This document shows, one piece after another, positions 24,858 to 33,564 of a DNA stretch of 64,000 nt (position 1 is its first letter; each line of letters opens with the position of its first letter). The stretch is from an uncultured Hyphomicrobiales bacterium (GTDB lineage: Bacteria > Pseudomonadota > Alphaproteobacteria > Rhizobiales > Beijerinckiaceae): positions 1 through 64,000 of the forward strand of contig CAIUWR010000065.1 of NCBI GenBank assembly GCA_903902915.1, written 5' to 3'. The notes below the pieces were generated by a model that worked only from the letters and a program-made list of their open reading frames with translations, was not told where the DNA came from and ran no database searches. The position numbers and the translations under genes were made by a program.

Positions 24858-25823
24858 ATGACGGACGCGCCGATGAAGACACATGCCGCAGCTCCTCAAA
24901 TGCGCGATGAAACCGTCGTCATCATGGCGATGGTCGCCGTGCTGGCCGCCCTTCCCGCGCTGGGCGTCTATCCCTATTTCGTCATGCAGGCGCTCTGCTT
25001 CGCGCTCTTCGCCTGCGCCTTCAATCTGCTGATCGGCTTCGTGGGCCTGTTGTCCTTCGGACACGCCATGTTTCTGGGCACGGCGGGCTACGCCAGCGCC
25101 CATGCGGCCAAGGTCTGGGGTCTGCCGCCGGAACTGTGCATTCTCTTCGGCGCGCTCAGCGCGGGCGTTTTGGGCTTGCTCGTGGGCCTGATCGCGATCC
25201 GCAGGCAGGGCATCTATTTCTCGATGACCACGCTGGCTCTGGCGCAGATGATCTATTTCTTCTACCTGCAAGCCAAGTTCACCCATGGTGAAGACGGCAT
25301 TCAGGGCGTGCCGCAGGGCTATTTCCTCGGCTTCCTCGACCTGTCGAAGCCCCTCGTGCTCTTCTATGTGGTGCTGGCCATCTTCATGGCGGGCTTCCTG
25401 CTGATCTACCGCACCATCAATTCGCCTTTTGGCGAGATCCTGAAAGCCATCCGCGAGAACGAACCGCGCGCCATTTCGCTGGGCTACCGCACCGCCCGCT
25501 ACAAGCTCGCCGCTTTCGTATTGTCGGCCGGGCTGGCGGGACTTGCGGGCGCCACCAAGGTGATCGTCTCGCAGAACGCCTCGCTGACGGATGTGCGCTG
25601 GGAAATGTCGGGCGAGGTGGTGCTGATGACGCTGGTGGGGGGACTGGGGACCATCTTCGGCCCGGTCGTGGGCGCCTTCATCATCATCGCCATGCAGCAA
25701 TATCTGGCGGAATTCGGCCAGTGGGTGCTGGTGATCCAGGGCGTGATCTTCGTCACCTGCGTGCTGGCCTTCCGCCGGGGCATCGTGGGCGAAATCGCCC
25801 AGGCGCTGCGCCGCAATCTCTGA
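24858..25823 (+). CDS. livM: Branched-chain amino acid-type ABC transporter permease (LivM)
   Basis: A 321-residue inner-membrane permease. After a short polar N-terminus come hydrophobic helices with NLLIGFVGLLSFGHAMFLG, the GIYFSMTTLALAQM stretch, the coupling-loop region GEILKAIRENEPRAISLGY, and LVGGLGTIFGPVVGAF, all typical for LivM. It completes the importer begun at 21195. No terminator was seen after it. Confidence 0.95.
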   Translation: MTDAPMKTHAAAPQMRDETVVIMAMVAVLAALPALGVYPYFVMQALCFALFACAFNLLIGFVGLLSFGHAMFLGTAGYASAHAAKVWGLPPELCILFGALSAGVLGLLVGLIAIRRQGIYFSMTTLALAQMIYFFYLQAKFTHGEDGIQGVPQGYFLGFLDLSKPLVLFYVVLAIFMAGFLLIYRTINSPFGEILKAIRENEPRAISLGYRTARYKLAAFVLSAGLAGLAGATKVIVSQNASLTDVRWEMSGEVVLMTLVGGLGTIFGPVVGAFIIIAMQQYLAEFGQWVLVIQGVIFVTCVLAFRRGIVGEIAQALRRNL

Positions 25824-25842
25824 GGCTGTCGAGCGTGGCGGG

Positions 25843-25967
25843 CCAATATCAACAAAAATAATGTGTATTTAATTTTATATCTCGTCTGAAAATTGTGGTT
25901 GTGCTAATGCAGCAATCAGATGAGCGGCGATCCCCGCCCGGACAGTCACGAACGGATCCGCACAGGC
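25843..25967 (+). promoter_or_regulatory. AT-rich presumed promoter of the sulfite reductase cassette
   Basis: 25843-25900 is markedly AT-rich (for example AATAATGTGTATTTAATTTTATAT) compared with its GC-rich surroundings and lies directly upstream of the DUF2849-cysI-DUF934 genes. No activator site could be assigned with confidence. Confidence 0.4.
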
Positions 25968-26261
25968 ATGTCACAGGTCATTTCCGCCAATCGGTTGTCC
26001 GACGGAATCGTCGTGTTTCGCGCTCCTGACGGGGGCTGGGTCGAGCAATTGCGCGATGCGGAGATCCTCGCCGACGCGGCGGCGGTCAAGGCGGCGCTGG
26101 TTCTGGTCGAGCAGGACGTGAAGGCCAACCGCGTGATCGAGGTCGAGGCTTTCGCCGTCGCCATCAAGGACGACCATGTGGAGCCCGTGCATCTGCGCGA
26201 CAAGATCAGGGCCAAAGGCCCCACCATTCATCCCGGCCACGGCAAGCAAGCTGCGCTCTGA
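25968..26261 (+). CDS. DUF2849 protein (sulfite reductase-associated)
   Basis: A 97-residue soluble protein (SQVISANRLSDGIVVFRAPDGGW...) matching DUF2849, a small family almost always encoded directly before the alphaproteobacterial sulfite/nitrite reductase gene. Its biochemical role is unknown. The start at 25968 is chosen because similarity begins there; the upstream in-frame ATG at 25920 adds a charged, poorly conserved leader. It lies 17 bp before cysI. Confidence 0.85.
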   Translation: MSQVISANRLSDGIVVFRAPDGGWVEQLRDAEILADAAAVKAALVLVEQDVKANRVIEVEAFAVAIKDDHVEPVHLRDKIRAKGPTIHPGHGKQAAL

Positions 26262-26278
26262 GCGTCGAGGAGATCGTT

Positions 26279-27952
26279 ATGTATCGTTATGACGAATTCG
26301 ATGCCGCCTTTGTCGCCGATCGCCTGAACCAGTTCAGCGATCAGGTGGCCCGTCGCCTCAGCGGCGAACTCACCGAAGAGCAGTTCCGCATCCATCGGCT
26401 GATGAACGGCGTCTATCTGCAACTGCACGCCTATATGCTGCGCATCGCCATCCCCTATGGAACGCTATCCTCGCGCCAGTTGCGCAAGCTGGCCTATATC
26501 GCGCGCCGCTTCGACAAGGGCTTCGGCCATTTCACCACCCGCCAGAACATCCAGTTCAACTGGCCCGCGTTGAAGGATGTGCCCGAAATCCTCAGCGAGC
26601 TCGCCAGCGTCGAGATGCACGCCATCCAGACCTCGGGCAACTGCATCCGCAATGTCACGGCCGACCACTTCGCTGGCGCGAGCGCCGACGAGATCGAGGA
26701 TCCGCGCCCCTATGCGGAGATCCTGCGCCAGTGGTCCTCCATCCACCCAGAATTCACCTATCTGCCGCGCAAGTTCAAACTGGCGCTGAGCGGTTCGCCC
26801 CATGATCGCGCGGCGATCCAGGTGCATGACATCGGCTATCAGCTGGTGAAGAACGATAAGGGCGAAACCGGCTTCGCGGTCTATGTGGGCGGCGGTCTTG
26901 GCCGCACCCCCATGGTCGGCCACAAGATCCGGGATTTTCTGCGTGTGGAAGATCTGCTCGCCTATACGCAGGCCATCGTGCGCGTCTACAATCTCGAAGG
27001 TCGCCGCGATAACAAATACAAGGCGCGCATCAAGATTCTCGTGCACGAAAAGGGCGTCGAGGCCATGCGCGAGGCGGTGGAGGCGGAATTCGCCGCCGAG
27101 AAAAGCGAGCTGCTGGCACTGCCTGCGGGCGAAGTCGAGCGCATCCAGGCCTATTTCGCGCCCCCCGCCCTGCAAGAACGCGCGGAAGCTTCGCTCGCGG
27201 TGGAGGCCCGGCGCGCGCGCGACCCTGCATTCGCGGCTTTTGTGGACACCAATGTGGCGAAGCACAAGCGCGCAGGCTATGGCGTGCTGACCATGTCGCT
27301 GAAGCCCATCGGCGGCATTCCCGGCGACGCGACGGCGGAGCAGATGGAGCTTGTGGCCGACATCGCAGAAACCTTCAGCCATGACGAAATTCGCGTGTCG
27401 CACGAACAGAATCTCGTGCTGCCGCATGTGGCGCTCGACGATCTGCCCGCGATCTACGACGCGCTGAAAGCCGATGGTCTCGCCACCGCCAATGCGGGCC
27501 TGGTCTCCGACATCATCAGCTGCCCGGGCATGGACTATTGCTCGCTGGCGACGGCGCGCTCCATTCCCGTGGCGCAACGCATTTCGGAGCGCTTCGGCGA
27601 GGGCGCCCGCGCCAAGGACATCGGCGCCCTGAAAATCAAGATTTCGGGCTGCATCAACGCCTGCGGACATCACCATGTCGGCCATATCGGCGTATTGGGT
27701 CTGGAGCGAAAAGGCGTCGAGACCTATCAGCTCACGCTCGGCGGCTCCGGCGACGAAGCCTGCACGCTGGGCGACATCACGGGGCCCGGCTTCTCCTATG
27801 ACGACGTGGTGGACGCCATCGAGACCGTGGTCGACACCTATATGGGGCTGCGCGCCGATGCGCAGGAGGACTTCCTGACCGCCTATCGCCGCGTTGGCAT
27901 GGCGCCTTTCAAGAAAGCCCTCTACGAGCGCGACAGCGGCGCAGACATCTGA
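26279..27952 (+). CDS. cysI: Sulfite reductase hemoprotein (nitrite/sulfite reductase family)
   Basis: A 557-residue enzyme that reduces sulfite to sulfide with six electrons using a coupled sirohaem and [4Fe-4S] cluster. Seen: FDKGFGHFTTRQNIQFNW, the RNVTADHFAG region, and the cluster/sirohaem-binding cysteines in CPGMDYCSLA and ISGCINACGHHHVGHIG. A nitrite reductase of the same fold cannot be fully excluded, but the flanking DUF2849 and DUF934 genes are the usual partners of assimilatory sulfite reduction in this class. A GGAGAT site precedes the start. Confidence 0.9.
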   Translation: MYRYDEFDAAFVADRLNQFSDQVARRLSGELTEEQFRIHRLMNGVYLQLHAYMLRIAIPYGTLSSRQLRKLAYIARRFDKGFGHFTTRQNIQFNWPALKDVPEILSELASVEMHAIQTSGNCIRNVTADHFAGASADEIEDPRPYAEILRQWSSIHPEFTYLPRKFKLALSGSPHDRAAIQVHDIGYQLVKNDKGETGFAVYVGGGLGRTPMVGHKIRDFLRVEDLLAYTQAIVRVYNLEGRRDNKYKARIKILVHEKGVEAMREAVEAEFAAEKSELLALPAGEVERIQAYFAPPALQERAEASLAVEARRARDPAFAAFVDTNVAKHKRAGYGVLTMSLKPIGGIPGDATAEQMELVADIAETFSHDEIRVSHEQNLVLPHVALDDLPAIYDALKADGLATANAGLVSDIISCPGMDYCSLATARSIPVAQRISERFGEGARAKDIGALKIKISGCINACGHHHVGHIGVLGLERKGVETYQLTLGGSGDEACTLGDITGPGFSYDDVVDAIETVVDTYMGLRADAQEDFLTAYRRVGMAPFKKALYERDSGADI

Positions 27953-27985
27953 TCAAAGCCCATCACTCCAGACTTCGGTAACACC

Positions 27986-28492
27986 ATGCCGCTCTATAAA
28001 AACGGATCCTTCGTTCAGGACCACTGGACTGCGATTGCCGAAGGCGAGGCGATTTCGCCCGCCGGCCATGTCATCGTACCGCTCAGCTGGTGGCAGGCGG
28101 AGCGGCAGGCTTTCGCGGACTCGCATGTGGCCATGGGCGTGCGCATCGAGCCGGGCACGGCGATGGATGAATTTGTGGAAGATCTGCCGCGTTTTGCGCT
28201 GATCGCCCTGGTCATTCCGAAATTTCAGGATGGCCGCGCCTATACGACCGCGCGCTTGCTGCGTGAGCGTCATGGCTTCAAGGGGGAGTTGCGCGCGACA
28301 GGCGAAGTGTTGATCGACCAGATCCAGCCCATGCTTCGCTGCGGCTTCGACGCTTTCGACATTACCGATTCAGTGACGCAGGCGGCCCTTGAGGCTGGCC
28401 GCGTGCCGGGCGTCGCGCACTTCTATCAGCCCGGCGTCAACGAGGCGCCGCAGCTTGGCGCTCGCCCCTGGCTGCGGCAGGCGAAACGCTGA
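27986..28492 (+). CDS. DUF934 protein (sulfite reductase-associated)
   Basis: A 168-residue soluble protein with VPLSWWQAERQAF, LPRFALIALVIPKFQDGRAYTTARLLRERHGFKGELRATGEVLIDQ and MLRCGFDAFDI. These are the DUF934 hallmarks; the family is nearly always adjacent to cysI and is thought to assist sulfite reduction, perhaps in electron delivery, without firm biochemical proof. It follows cysI by 33 bp and ends 2 bp from the convergent unknown gene. Confidence 0.9.
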   Translation: MPLYKNGSFVQDHWTAIAEGEAISPAGHVIVPLSWWQAERQAFADSHVAMGVRIEPGTAMDEFVEDLPRFALIALVIPKFQDGRAYTTARLLRERHGFKGELRATGEVLIDQIQPMLRCGFDAFDITDSVTQAALEAGRVPGVAHFYQPGVNEAPQLGARPWLRQAKR

Positions 28493-28494
28493 GG

Positions 28495-28860
28495 TCAGCA
28501 AACCACAGACGTCCGCCCATTGGCCAGACGCTCATGATCGGGCAGCCTGAAAGCGTCCAGCTCAAGCGTCGCCGAGGTCAGACCAAGTTCTTCAGCGACG
28601 CTTTGCTCGAGTATGTAAAGCAGCCCCGTCAGAATGGGCATATCGACGCCTTCGAGCCTCGCAGCGAGCCTGCGCCAATCATGTGGGCTCGCCGACAGTG
28701 CGAATCTCTGCACCGACTTCGCGACATAGGCGCCTACGTCAAGGCCGCAGGCATTGGCGCGCCAGCAAAGATCCCGCAAGAGATCCTGACCGATGGAATG
28801 GATCGCAGCCTCCGCGACCTTGGCGTGTGAACAGGATTTTATGATCTCGGCGACCAGCAT
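28495..28860 (-). CDS. Hypothetical 121-residue protein downstream of otsA
   Basis: A mostly helical, soluble protein with four cysteines and the segment SVQRFALSASPHDWRRLAARLEG. I do not recognise a family, though similar short proteins with a DW motif occur in Hyphomicrobiales. It lies 59 bp after otsA on the same strand and could be the last gene of the trehalose operon. The ribosome binding site (GGAAACGAG) is weak. Function unknown. Confidence 0.6.
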   Translation of the reverse strand: MLVAEIIKSCSHAKVAEAAIHSIGQDLLRDLCWRANACGLDVGAYVAKSVQRFALSASPHDWRRLAARLEGVDMPILTGLLYILEQSVAEELGLTSATLELDAFRLPDHERLANGRTSVVC

Positions 28861-28919
28861 CTCGTTTCCACTCTTTCACATCAGGGCGAAGACCCACCGC
28901 GCATTTGTATTACTTTTAT

Positions 28920-30308
28920 TCACGCGATCATTGCGAGCGCTCGATCCCGCGTCAGGGCATGGATGAAGTCATCGCACCACCTATGAACGTCGTAAGCCTT
29001 CAAATGTTGCAACATGGGTTCAAAACGGGAAATGCGTTCCTCGCGAGACATTTCGCACGCGCCGCGCAAGGCATGCGCGACGCCATCGATATCGTAGGGA
29101 TTGACCAGCAACGCTCCGCGCAACTCCCGTGCGGAACCAGCAAAACGCGAGAGCACCAGCACACCAGGATCAAGCGGATCTTGCGCCGCGACATATTCTT
29201 TCGACACAAGGTTCATACCGTCGCGAAGCGGGGTCACAACGCCGATTCTGGCCGCTCGATAAAGATGAGCGAGCGTGGCGCGGCCGATGGATTTGTTGAT
29301 GTAGCGAATGGGCGCCCAATCAATATCGCCGAACCGGCCATTGACGCGCCCCGCCGCCTCAGCCACCTCGCGATTGATCTCCGCATATTCCGGGATGGCC
29401 TCGCGCGTCGTCGGCGCTATTTGCAGCGCCGTGAAGCGATTATGATATTCGGGATAGAGTTCGAGAAAGCGGCCGATGGCGTCAATGCGTTGAGGGATGC
29501 CTTTGGAATAGTCGAGACGGTCGACGCTCAACGCCAGCGTTCTGCCCTGTAGCGACGCCTCAAGCCGACGCGCAATGGAGGAGGCTGGCGCCTCCGCAAA
29601 GCGAACGAACTCTTCGGTATCAATGCTGATGGGATAGACGCCGAGCTGCGAGATGCGGCCGAACGCTTCGACGACGCAGCCCTGCGTGCTGACGTTCATC
29701 TCTTCCTTGAGATAGGCGGTGAAGTTGTCCATGAACGGCTTCGTCTGAAAGCCGACGAGATCGTAATTCACGAGGTTGACCGCGAGCCGCGCGTGGTTGG
29801 GTAAAATGGTGAAGAGTTCCGGCGCGGGCCAGGGAATATGCAGGAAGAATCCGATGCGGTTCTTGACGCCCAGCGCGCGCAACTCCGAGGCGAGCGGGAT
29901 CAGGTGGTAATCATGCACCCAGATGATGTCGTTGGCCTTCACCATCGGCGCGAGAATGCGCGCAAATATCTGATTGACGCGATAGTAGCCCGCCATCTCG
30001 CGCCGCGCGAATTCGGTCAGGCCGGGTCGATGATGAAACAACGGCCAGAGCGCGCGATTGGCGAAGCCATTGTAATATTCTTCTTCATCGCGCCGCGTGA
30101 GGTCGACGGTGACATAATCGACATTGTTCCAGCGCGTCGTCACAGCCTTTGGCTCGCTCTCGGCGGTCTCTTGCACCTCGCCGCTCCAGCCAAGCCAGAT
30201 GCCGCCGCGCCGCTCCAGCGCATGACGCACAGCCACGCTGAGGCCGCCGGACGTATACCGGTCGCCGGGTTTGGGAACACGATTTGAAATGGCGATGAGC
30301 CTCTGCAC
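28920..30308 (-). CDS. otsA: Trehalose-6-phosphate synthase OtsA
   Basis: A 462-residue GT20 enzyme that makes trehalose 6-phosphate from UDP-glucose and glucose 6-phosphate in the cytoplasm. Seen: LIAISNRVPKPGDRYTSGGLS, IIWVHDYHLIPL, GFFLHIPWPAPELF, DYSKGIPQRIDAI, and the nucleotide-binding LRDGMNLVSKEYVAAQ. Full family length. It follows the GH15 gene by 33 bp in the order otsB, GH15, otsA, so synthesis, dephosphorylation and a glycosidase are encoded together. The product trehalose is an osmoprotectant. Confidence 0.97.
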   Translation of the reverse strand: MQRLIAISNRVPKPGDRYTSGGLSVAVRHALERRGGIWLGWSGEVQETAESEPKAVTTRWNNVDYVTVDLTRRDEEEYYNGFANRALWPLFHHRPGLTEFARREMAGYYRVNQIFARILAPMVKANDIIWVHDYHLIPLASELRALGVKNRIGFFLHIPWPAPELFTILPNHARLAVNLVNYDLVGFQTKPFMDNFTAYLKEEMNVSTQGCVVEAFGRISQLGVYPISIDTEEFVRFAEAPASSIARRLEASLQGRTLALSVDRLDYSKGIPQRIDAIGRFLELYPEYHNRFTALQIAPTTREAIPEYAEINREVAEAAGRVNGRFGDIDWAPIRYINKSIGRATLAHLYRAARIGVVTPLRDGMNLVSKEYVAAQDPLDPGVLVLSRFAGSARELRGALLVNPYDIDGVAHALRGACEMSREERISRFEPMLQHLKAYDVHRWCDDFIHALTRDRALAMIA

Positions 30309-30341
30309 GGGCCTCCCTTTCTTTTTTGTTCTCTCGCGCGA

Positions 30342-32138
30342 TCAAAACGCGTCCTGCCAGGGCCGCGACAGCTTCATGGCCGAGCGCACAAGTCCCACCA
30401 GGGAATAGGTCTGCGGAAAGTTTCCCCAAAGTTCGCCAGTGCCCACATGCAGTCCTTCCGAAAGCAGGCCCTGACTTGAGCGATGAGCGATGAGCCGTTC
30501 AAACATGTCGCGAGCTTCCTCGCGCCTGCCTGTGGCGGCGAGCGCCTCGACCATCCAGAAACTGCAAATGGTGAAGGAGGTCTCCGGCGCGCCGAAATCA
30601 TCGTTTCGCCGGTAGCGATAGACGTGATCCGCCTCGCGCAACTCTCGCTCGACCGCATCGACCGTAGAGCGAAATCTCGGATCATCGTGGGCGAGAAATC
30701 CGAGTTCGCAAAGCAGCAGAAGGCTCCCATCGAGATCCTGACCATCAAAGGTTGCAACAAACGAATTGCGCTTTTCGTTCCATGCGTGGGTCATGATTCC
30801 GGCGCGGATCGCTTCGGCGCGTTCCCGCCAGAGCTGGGCGCGGTCGGCGAAGCCGAGGCGGTGAGCGATGCGCGCGAGCCTGTCGCAGGCGGCCCAGCAC
30901 ATGACGCTCGATTGCGTATGCACTTCGGCGCGCGTGCGAAACTCCCACAGTCCTGCGTCTGGTTGCGCCCAGCGCCGCGCCGCTTCGTCGCCCAGTTGCT
31001 CAAGCTTGTGAAACAGGCTGGCGTCCGCGAGGCGCGCGAGACGTTCATCGAAAAAGCCCTGCGCCACCGCCAGAATCACGCTGCCATAGCCATCGTTCTG
31101 GATCTGGTCATAGGCGCCATTGCCGATGCGCACCGGCCCCATGCCGCGATAGCCCGCGAGCGCCTCCGAGGGAATCTCCTCCTCCGTCAGCACGGTTTCA
31201 AAGCCGAGGCCGAAGATGGGTTGCAAGGCGCCGGGTTTCGACAAGGCCACGATATTCGTGATGTAGCTGATATAGCGCTCCATCGTGCGCGTCACGCTCA
31301 GCCTGTTGAGCGTTTGCACGACAAAGAAGGTGTCGCGCAGCCAGCAATAGCGATAATCCCAGTTGCGCCCGCTGTTGGCGTATTCTGGGATGGAGGTCGT
31401 GAGCGCGGCGACGATGCCGCCCGTCTCCTCATAGCTGCACAGTTTGAGGGTGATGGCGGCGCGGATCACCGCCTCCTGCCATTCGAATGGCAATGCGAGG
31501 CGCCGCGTCCATTCCATCCAGTAATCGAGCGTTTGGTCGAACCAGTCGAGGCCCATCATGCGGATGTCGCTGTCGAGCGGTTCATCCGCGCCCAGCACCA
31601 TCACCAGCGGCTGTTCAACGACAAAGGGCGTCTCGCTCTGGATGAGCCCCACCGGGGCGTCGGTGGTCAGGCGCAACACCTCGCCGCCCAGCATGTAGCG
31701 AATATGGTTCGAGCCGCGCGTCGTCTGCGGTCCGTGGCGGCCATAGTCATGGCGCGGCTTGCAACGGATGCGGATGCGCGGAACGCCGCTCAACGGCTCG
31801 ATGAGCCGCACGATGGCGACGGGACGGAAGATGCGCCGATAGCGATAGAAGCGCGGGATGAAATCCACAATACGGATCTCGTTGCCGCTATCGTCGGAGA
31901 GAATGGTTTCGAGCACCGCCGAATTGCGGATATAGCGCTGGCGGCTGCGGGCGAAGCCCATCAGCTCGATCTCGAAGAGACCATCGGGTTCGAGCTTTGG
32001 ATCGCGCAGAAGGTTGCAGAAGACCGGATCGCCATCGAAGCGGGGAATGCAGCACCACTGGATCCGCGCGCGCTTGTCCACCAGGGCGGCGATGGCGCAA
32101 TTGCCAAGCACGGCGAGGTCTAGATCGGGCGTGTTCAT
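30342..32138 (-). CDS. GH15 family glycoside hydrolase (glucoamylase/trehalase-like)
   Basis: A 598-residue cytoplasmic protein without signal peptide. Seen: LAVLGNCAIAALVDKRARIQW (N-terminal domain), then an (alpha/alpha)6 barrel with NSGRNWDYRYCWLRD, and the C-terminal SEGLHVGTGELWGNFPQTYSLVG, which includes a conserved acidic residue of the GH15 active site. Some actinobacterial relatives are trehalases, so turnover of trehalose is a good hypothesis, but glucan hydrolysis is also possible. Its start overlaps the otsB stop by 4 bp (ATGA). Confidence 0.9.
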   Translation of the reverse strand: MNTPDLDLAVLGNCAIAALVDKRARIQWCCIPRFDGDPVFCNLLRDPKLEPDGLFEIELMGFARSRQRYIRNSAVLETILSDDSGNEIRIVDFIPRFYRYRRIFRPVAIVRLIEPLSGVPRIRIRCKPRHDYGRHGPQTTRGSNHIRYMLGGEVLRLTTDAPVGLIQSETPFVVEQPLVMVLGADEPLDSDIRMMGLDWFDQTLDYWMEWTRRLALPFEWQEAVIRAAITLKLCSYEETGGIVAALTTSIPEYANSGRNWDYRYCWLRDTFFVVQTLNRLSVTRTMERYISYITNIVALSKPGALQPIFGLGFETVLTEEEIPSEALAGYRGMGPVRIGNGAYDQIQNDGYGSVILAVAQGFFDERLARLADASLFHKLEQLGDEAARRWAQPDAGLWEFRTRAEVHTQSSVMCWAACDRLARIAHRLGFADRAQLWRERAEAIRAGIMTHAWNEKRNSFVATFDGQDLDGSLLLLCELGFLAHDDPRFRSTVDAVERELREADHVYRYRRNDDFGAPETSFTICSFWMVEALAATGRREEARDMFERLIAHRSSQGLLSEGLHVGTGELWGNFPQTYSLVGLVRSAMKLSRPWQDAF

Positions 32139-32917
32139 GGGCGCGCCTCGCGCAAGGCGCCCCGGAGCAGCGCGCGCAGGGCGGCTGCGTCGGCCAAGAG
32201 GTGTCGCGCCTGCGTGCGCACATCGGCGTCGCCGATGCGCACTGAAACCCCGCCCAGATGATTCACGCTGTTGAAACCAGCCTCATCCGTCAGATCGTCG
32301 CCGAAAAAGACCGGCGTCCGGCCTGCGAATGGCGGCGCGCGCATCAGCTCGGCGATCGCTGTGCCCTTGTCGTAGAGCCCATGCTTCAGCTCGACCACGA
32401 ATTTGCCTTCCTGCACCGCAAGGCCATCGCCGGGACTGAAGCGCAGCAGAAAGCGTAAAGCGTCCACGCCAAGGTCCGGACGATTGCGATAATGCACCGC
32501 AAGGGTGGCGCCCTTGTCCTCCAGCATCAGCCCCTCATGGGCGGCGACGAAATCGCGCAAGGGCCTGCGCGCGTGATCCATGATGCGCGGATCGGCGCGC
32601 CGCTCGGCGCCCGCAGCGTCACGGATTTCCGCGCCATGCAGGCCGACAGCTGTGAATTTTAGGGGAGAAAAAATCCGGTCGATGTCGTCCAGCCCACGCC
32701 CGCTCACCAGCGCGAGGGCGCCATGGCAGCGATCAAGCAGCTGCTCCAGCAACGCACGCAGGTCGCCATCGCAGACCACGTCGCGCGGCTCGGGGCGGAT
32801 GTCGAGCAGCGTGCCGTCCACATCGAAGAACAACGCCGCCCGCTCAAGCGCAGGCAGCGCGAGAACGCTGGAGTCGCGCGGCTGCAGGGGCGAGGTCGCG
32901 GCGGAGTTCGCGGGCAT
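32135..32917 (-). CDS. otsB: Trehalose-6-phosphate phosphatase OtsB
   Basis: A 260-residue HAD-superfamily phosphatase that turns trehalose 6-phosphate into trehalose. Seen: the nucleophile motif FFDVDGTLLDI, ALVSGRGLDDI, VGLHGAEIR, VELKHGLYDKGTAI and the metal-binding FFGDDLTDEAGF. Start taken at 32917 (MPANSAAT): the ORF track's start at 33109 runs back through a terminator and into the HbpS gene, which cannot be right. No clear ribosome binding site was seen for 32917. First gene of the trehalose operon. Confidence 0.92.
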   Translation of the reverse strand: MPANSAATSPLQPRDSSVLALPALERAALFFDVDGTLLDIRPEPRDVVCDGDLRALLEQLLDRCHGALALVSGRGLDDIDRIFSPLKFTAVGLHGAEIRDAAGAERRADPRIMDHARRPLRDFVAAHEGLMLEDKGATLAVHYRNRPDLGVDALRFLLRFSPGDGLAVQEGKFVVELKHGLYDKGTAIAELMRAPPFAGRTPVFFGDDLTDEAGFNSVNHLGGVSVRIGDADVRTQARHLLADAAALRALLRGALREARP

Positions 32918-32991
32918 GGGCGAGGCGCAATCGTTGAGTGCATTGACCTTGGCCAACGCCCCCGCCCCTGTCAGGTTCCGCTCAAGGCGCG

Positions 32992-33020
32992 AAAAAGGGG
33001 CGCTGGTTTCCCGGCGCCCC
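32992..33020 (-). terminator. Rho-independent terminator of the HbpS/GlcG-like gene
   Basis: On the minus strand GGGGCGC and GCGCCCC (33014-33020 with 32997-33003) pair around a 10-nt loop and are followed by TTTTT (32996-32992). It lies between the HbpS-like gene and otsB, separating the two transcription units. Confidence 0.85.
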
Positions 33021-33047
33021 TCGATTAGCTTTGCAGGAAGAAGCGGA

Positions 33048-33479
33048 TCAGCCGGGATCGGCCACGAAGCCCGCCAGATTGATGGCGGCGACGGCGGCGG
33101 CTTCGTCATTGTCGGACGTGTCGCCGGAAACGCCGATGGCGCCCACGATCTTCTTGTTGGCGTCGCGGATCATGACGCCGCCGGGCACAGGCACGATATT
33201 GCCATCGGCGAGGCCGTTCAGCGCATTGACGAAATGAGGGCGCTCGGCCGCCATCGTGTTCAGACGGCGCGAGGGCATGCCGAAAGCGACCGCGCCATAG
33301 GCTTTGCCATAGGCGACGCGCCAGCGCATGAAGGTCGTGCCATCCTCGCTGGCGGCGGCGCGGATGGAGCTGTCCGCATCCAGCACCACGACGGACATGG
33401 GGTTGAAGTTATGAGCGCGACAATGGGCGAGAGTGTCGGCGAGAAGCTTCTGCGCCACAGCAAGCGTTAAACCAGACAT
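33048..33479 (-). CDS. GlcG/HbpS-family heme-binding-like protein
   Basis: A 143-residue protein of the GlcG/HbpS (DUF336) family. Seen: LTLAVAQKLLADTLAHC, SVVVLDADSSIRAA, AYGKAYGAVAFGMPSR and the C-terminal VPVPGGVMIRD, IVGAIGVSGDTSDNDEAAA. Family members bind haem or corrinoids or occur with glycolate and propanediol genes; the role here is unknown. No signal peptide is seen. The start at 33479 has AAGGGGG upstream. Monocistronic, divergent from the aldolase gene. Confidence 0.9.
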   Translation of the reverse strand: MSGLTLAVAQKLLADTLAHCRAHNFNPMSVVVLDADSSIRAAASEDGTTFMRWRVAYGKAYGAVAFGMPSRRLNTMAAERPHFVNALNGLADGNIVPVPGGVMIRDANKKIVGAIGVSGDTSDNDEAAAVAAINLAGFVADPG

Positions 33480-33564
33480 GAGACCCCCTTGAGTTGAACC
33501 GGCATGAGTGTTCGCAAGTGGGGGGCCTCTCGTCAACCCGGCCTCGCAATGATAACCCTACCCC

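Noticed and set aside
30483-32123. 546-residue plus-strand ORF
   Set aside because: Antisense shadow of the GH15 gene; no recognisable motif.
32918-33109. OtsB N-terminal extension from the ORF track start at 33109
   Set aside because: It would cross a rho-independent terminator and overlap the HbpS gene; the start at 32917 is more plausible.
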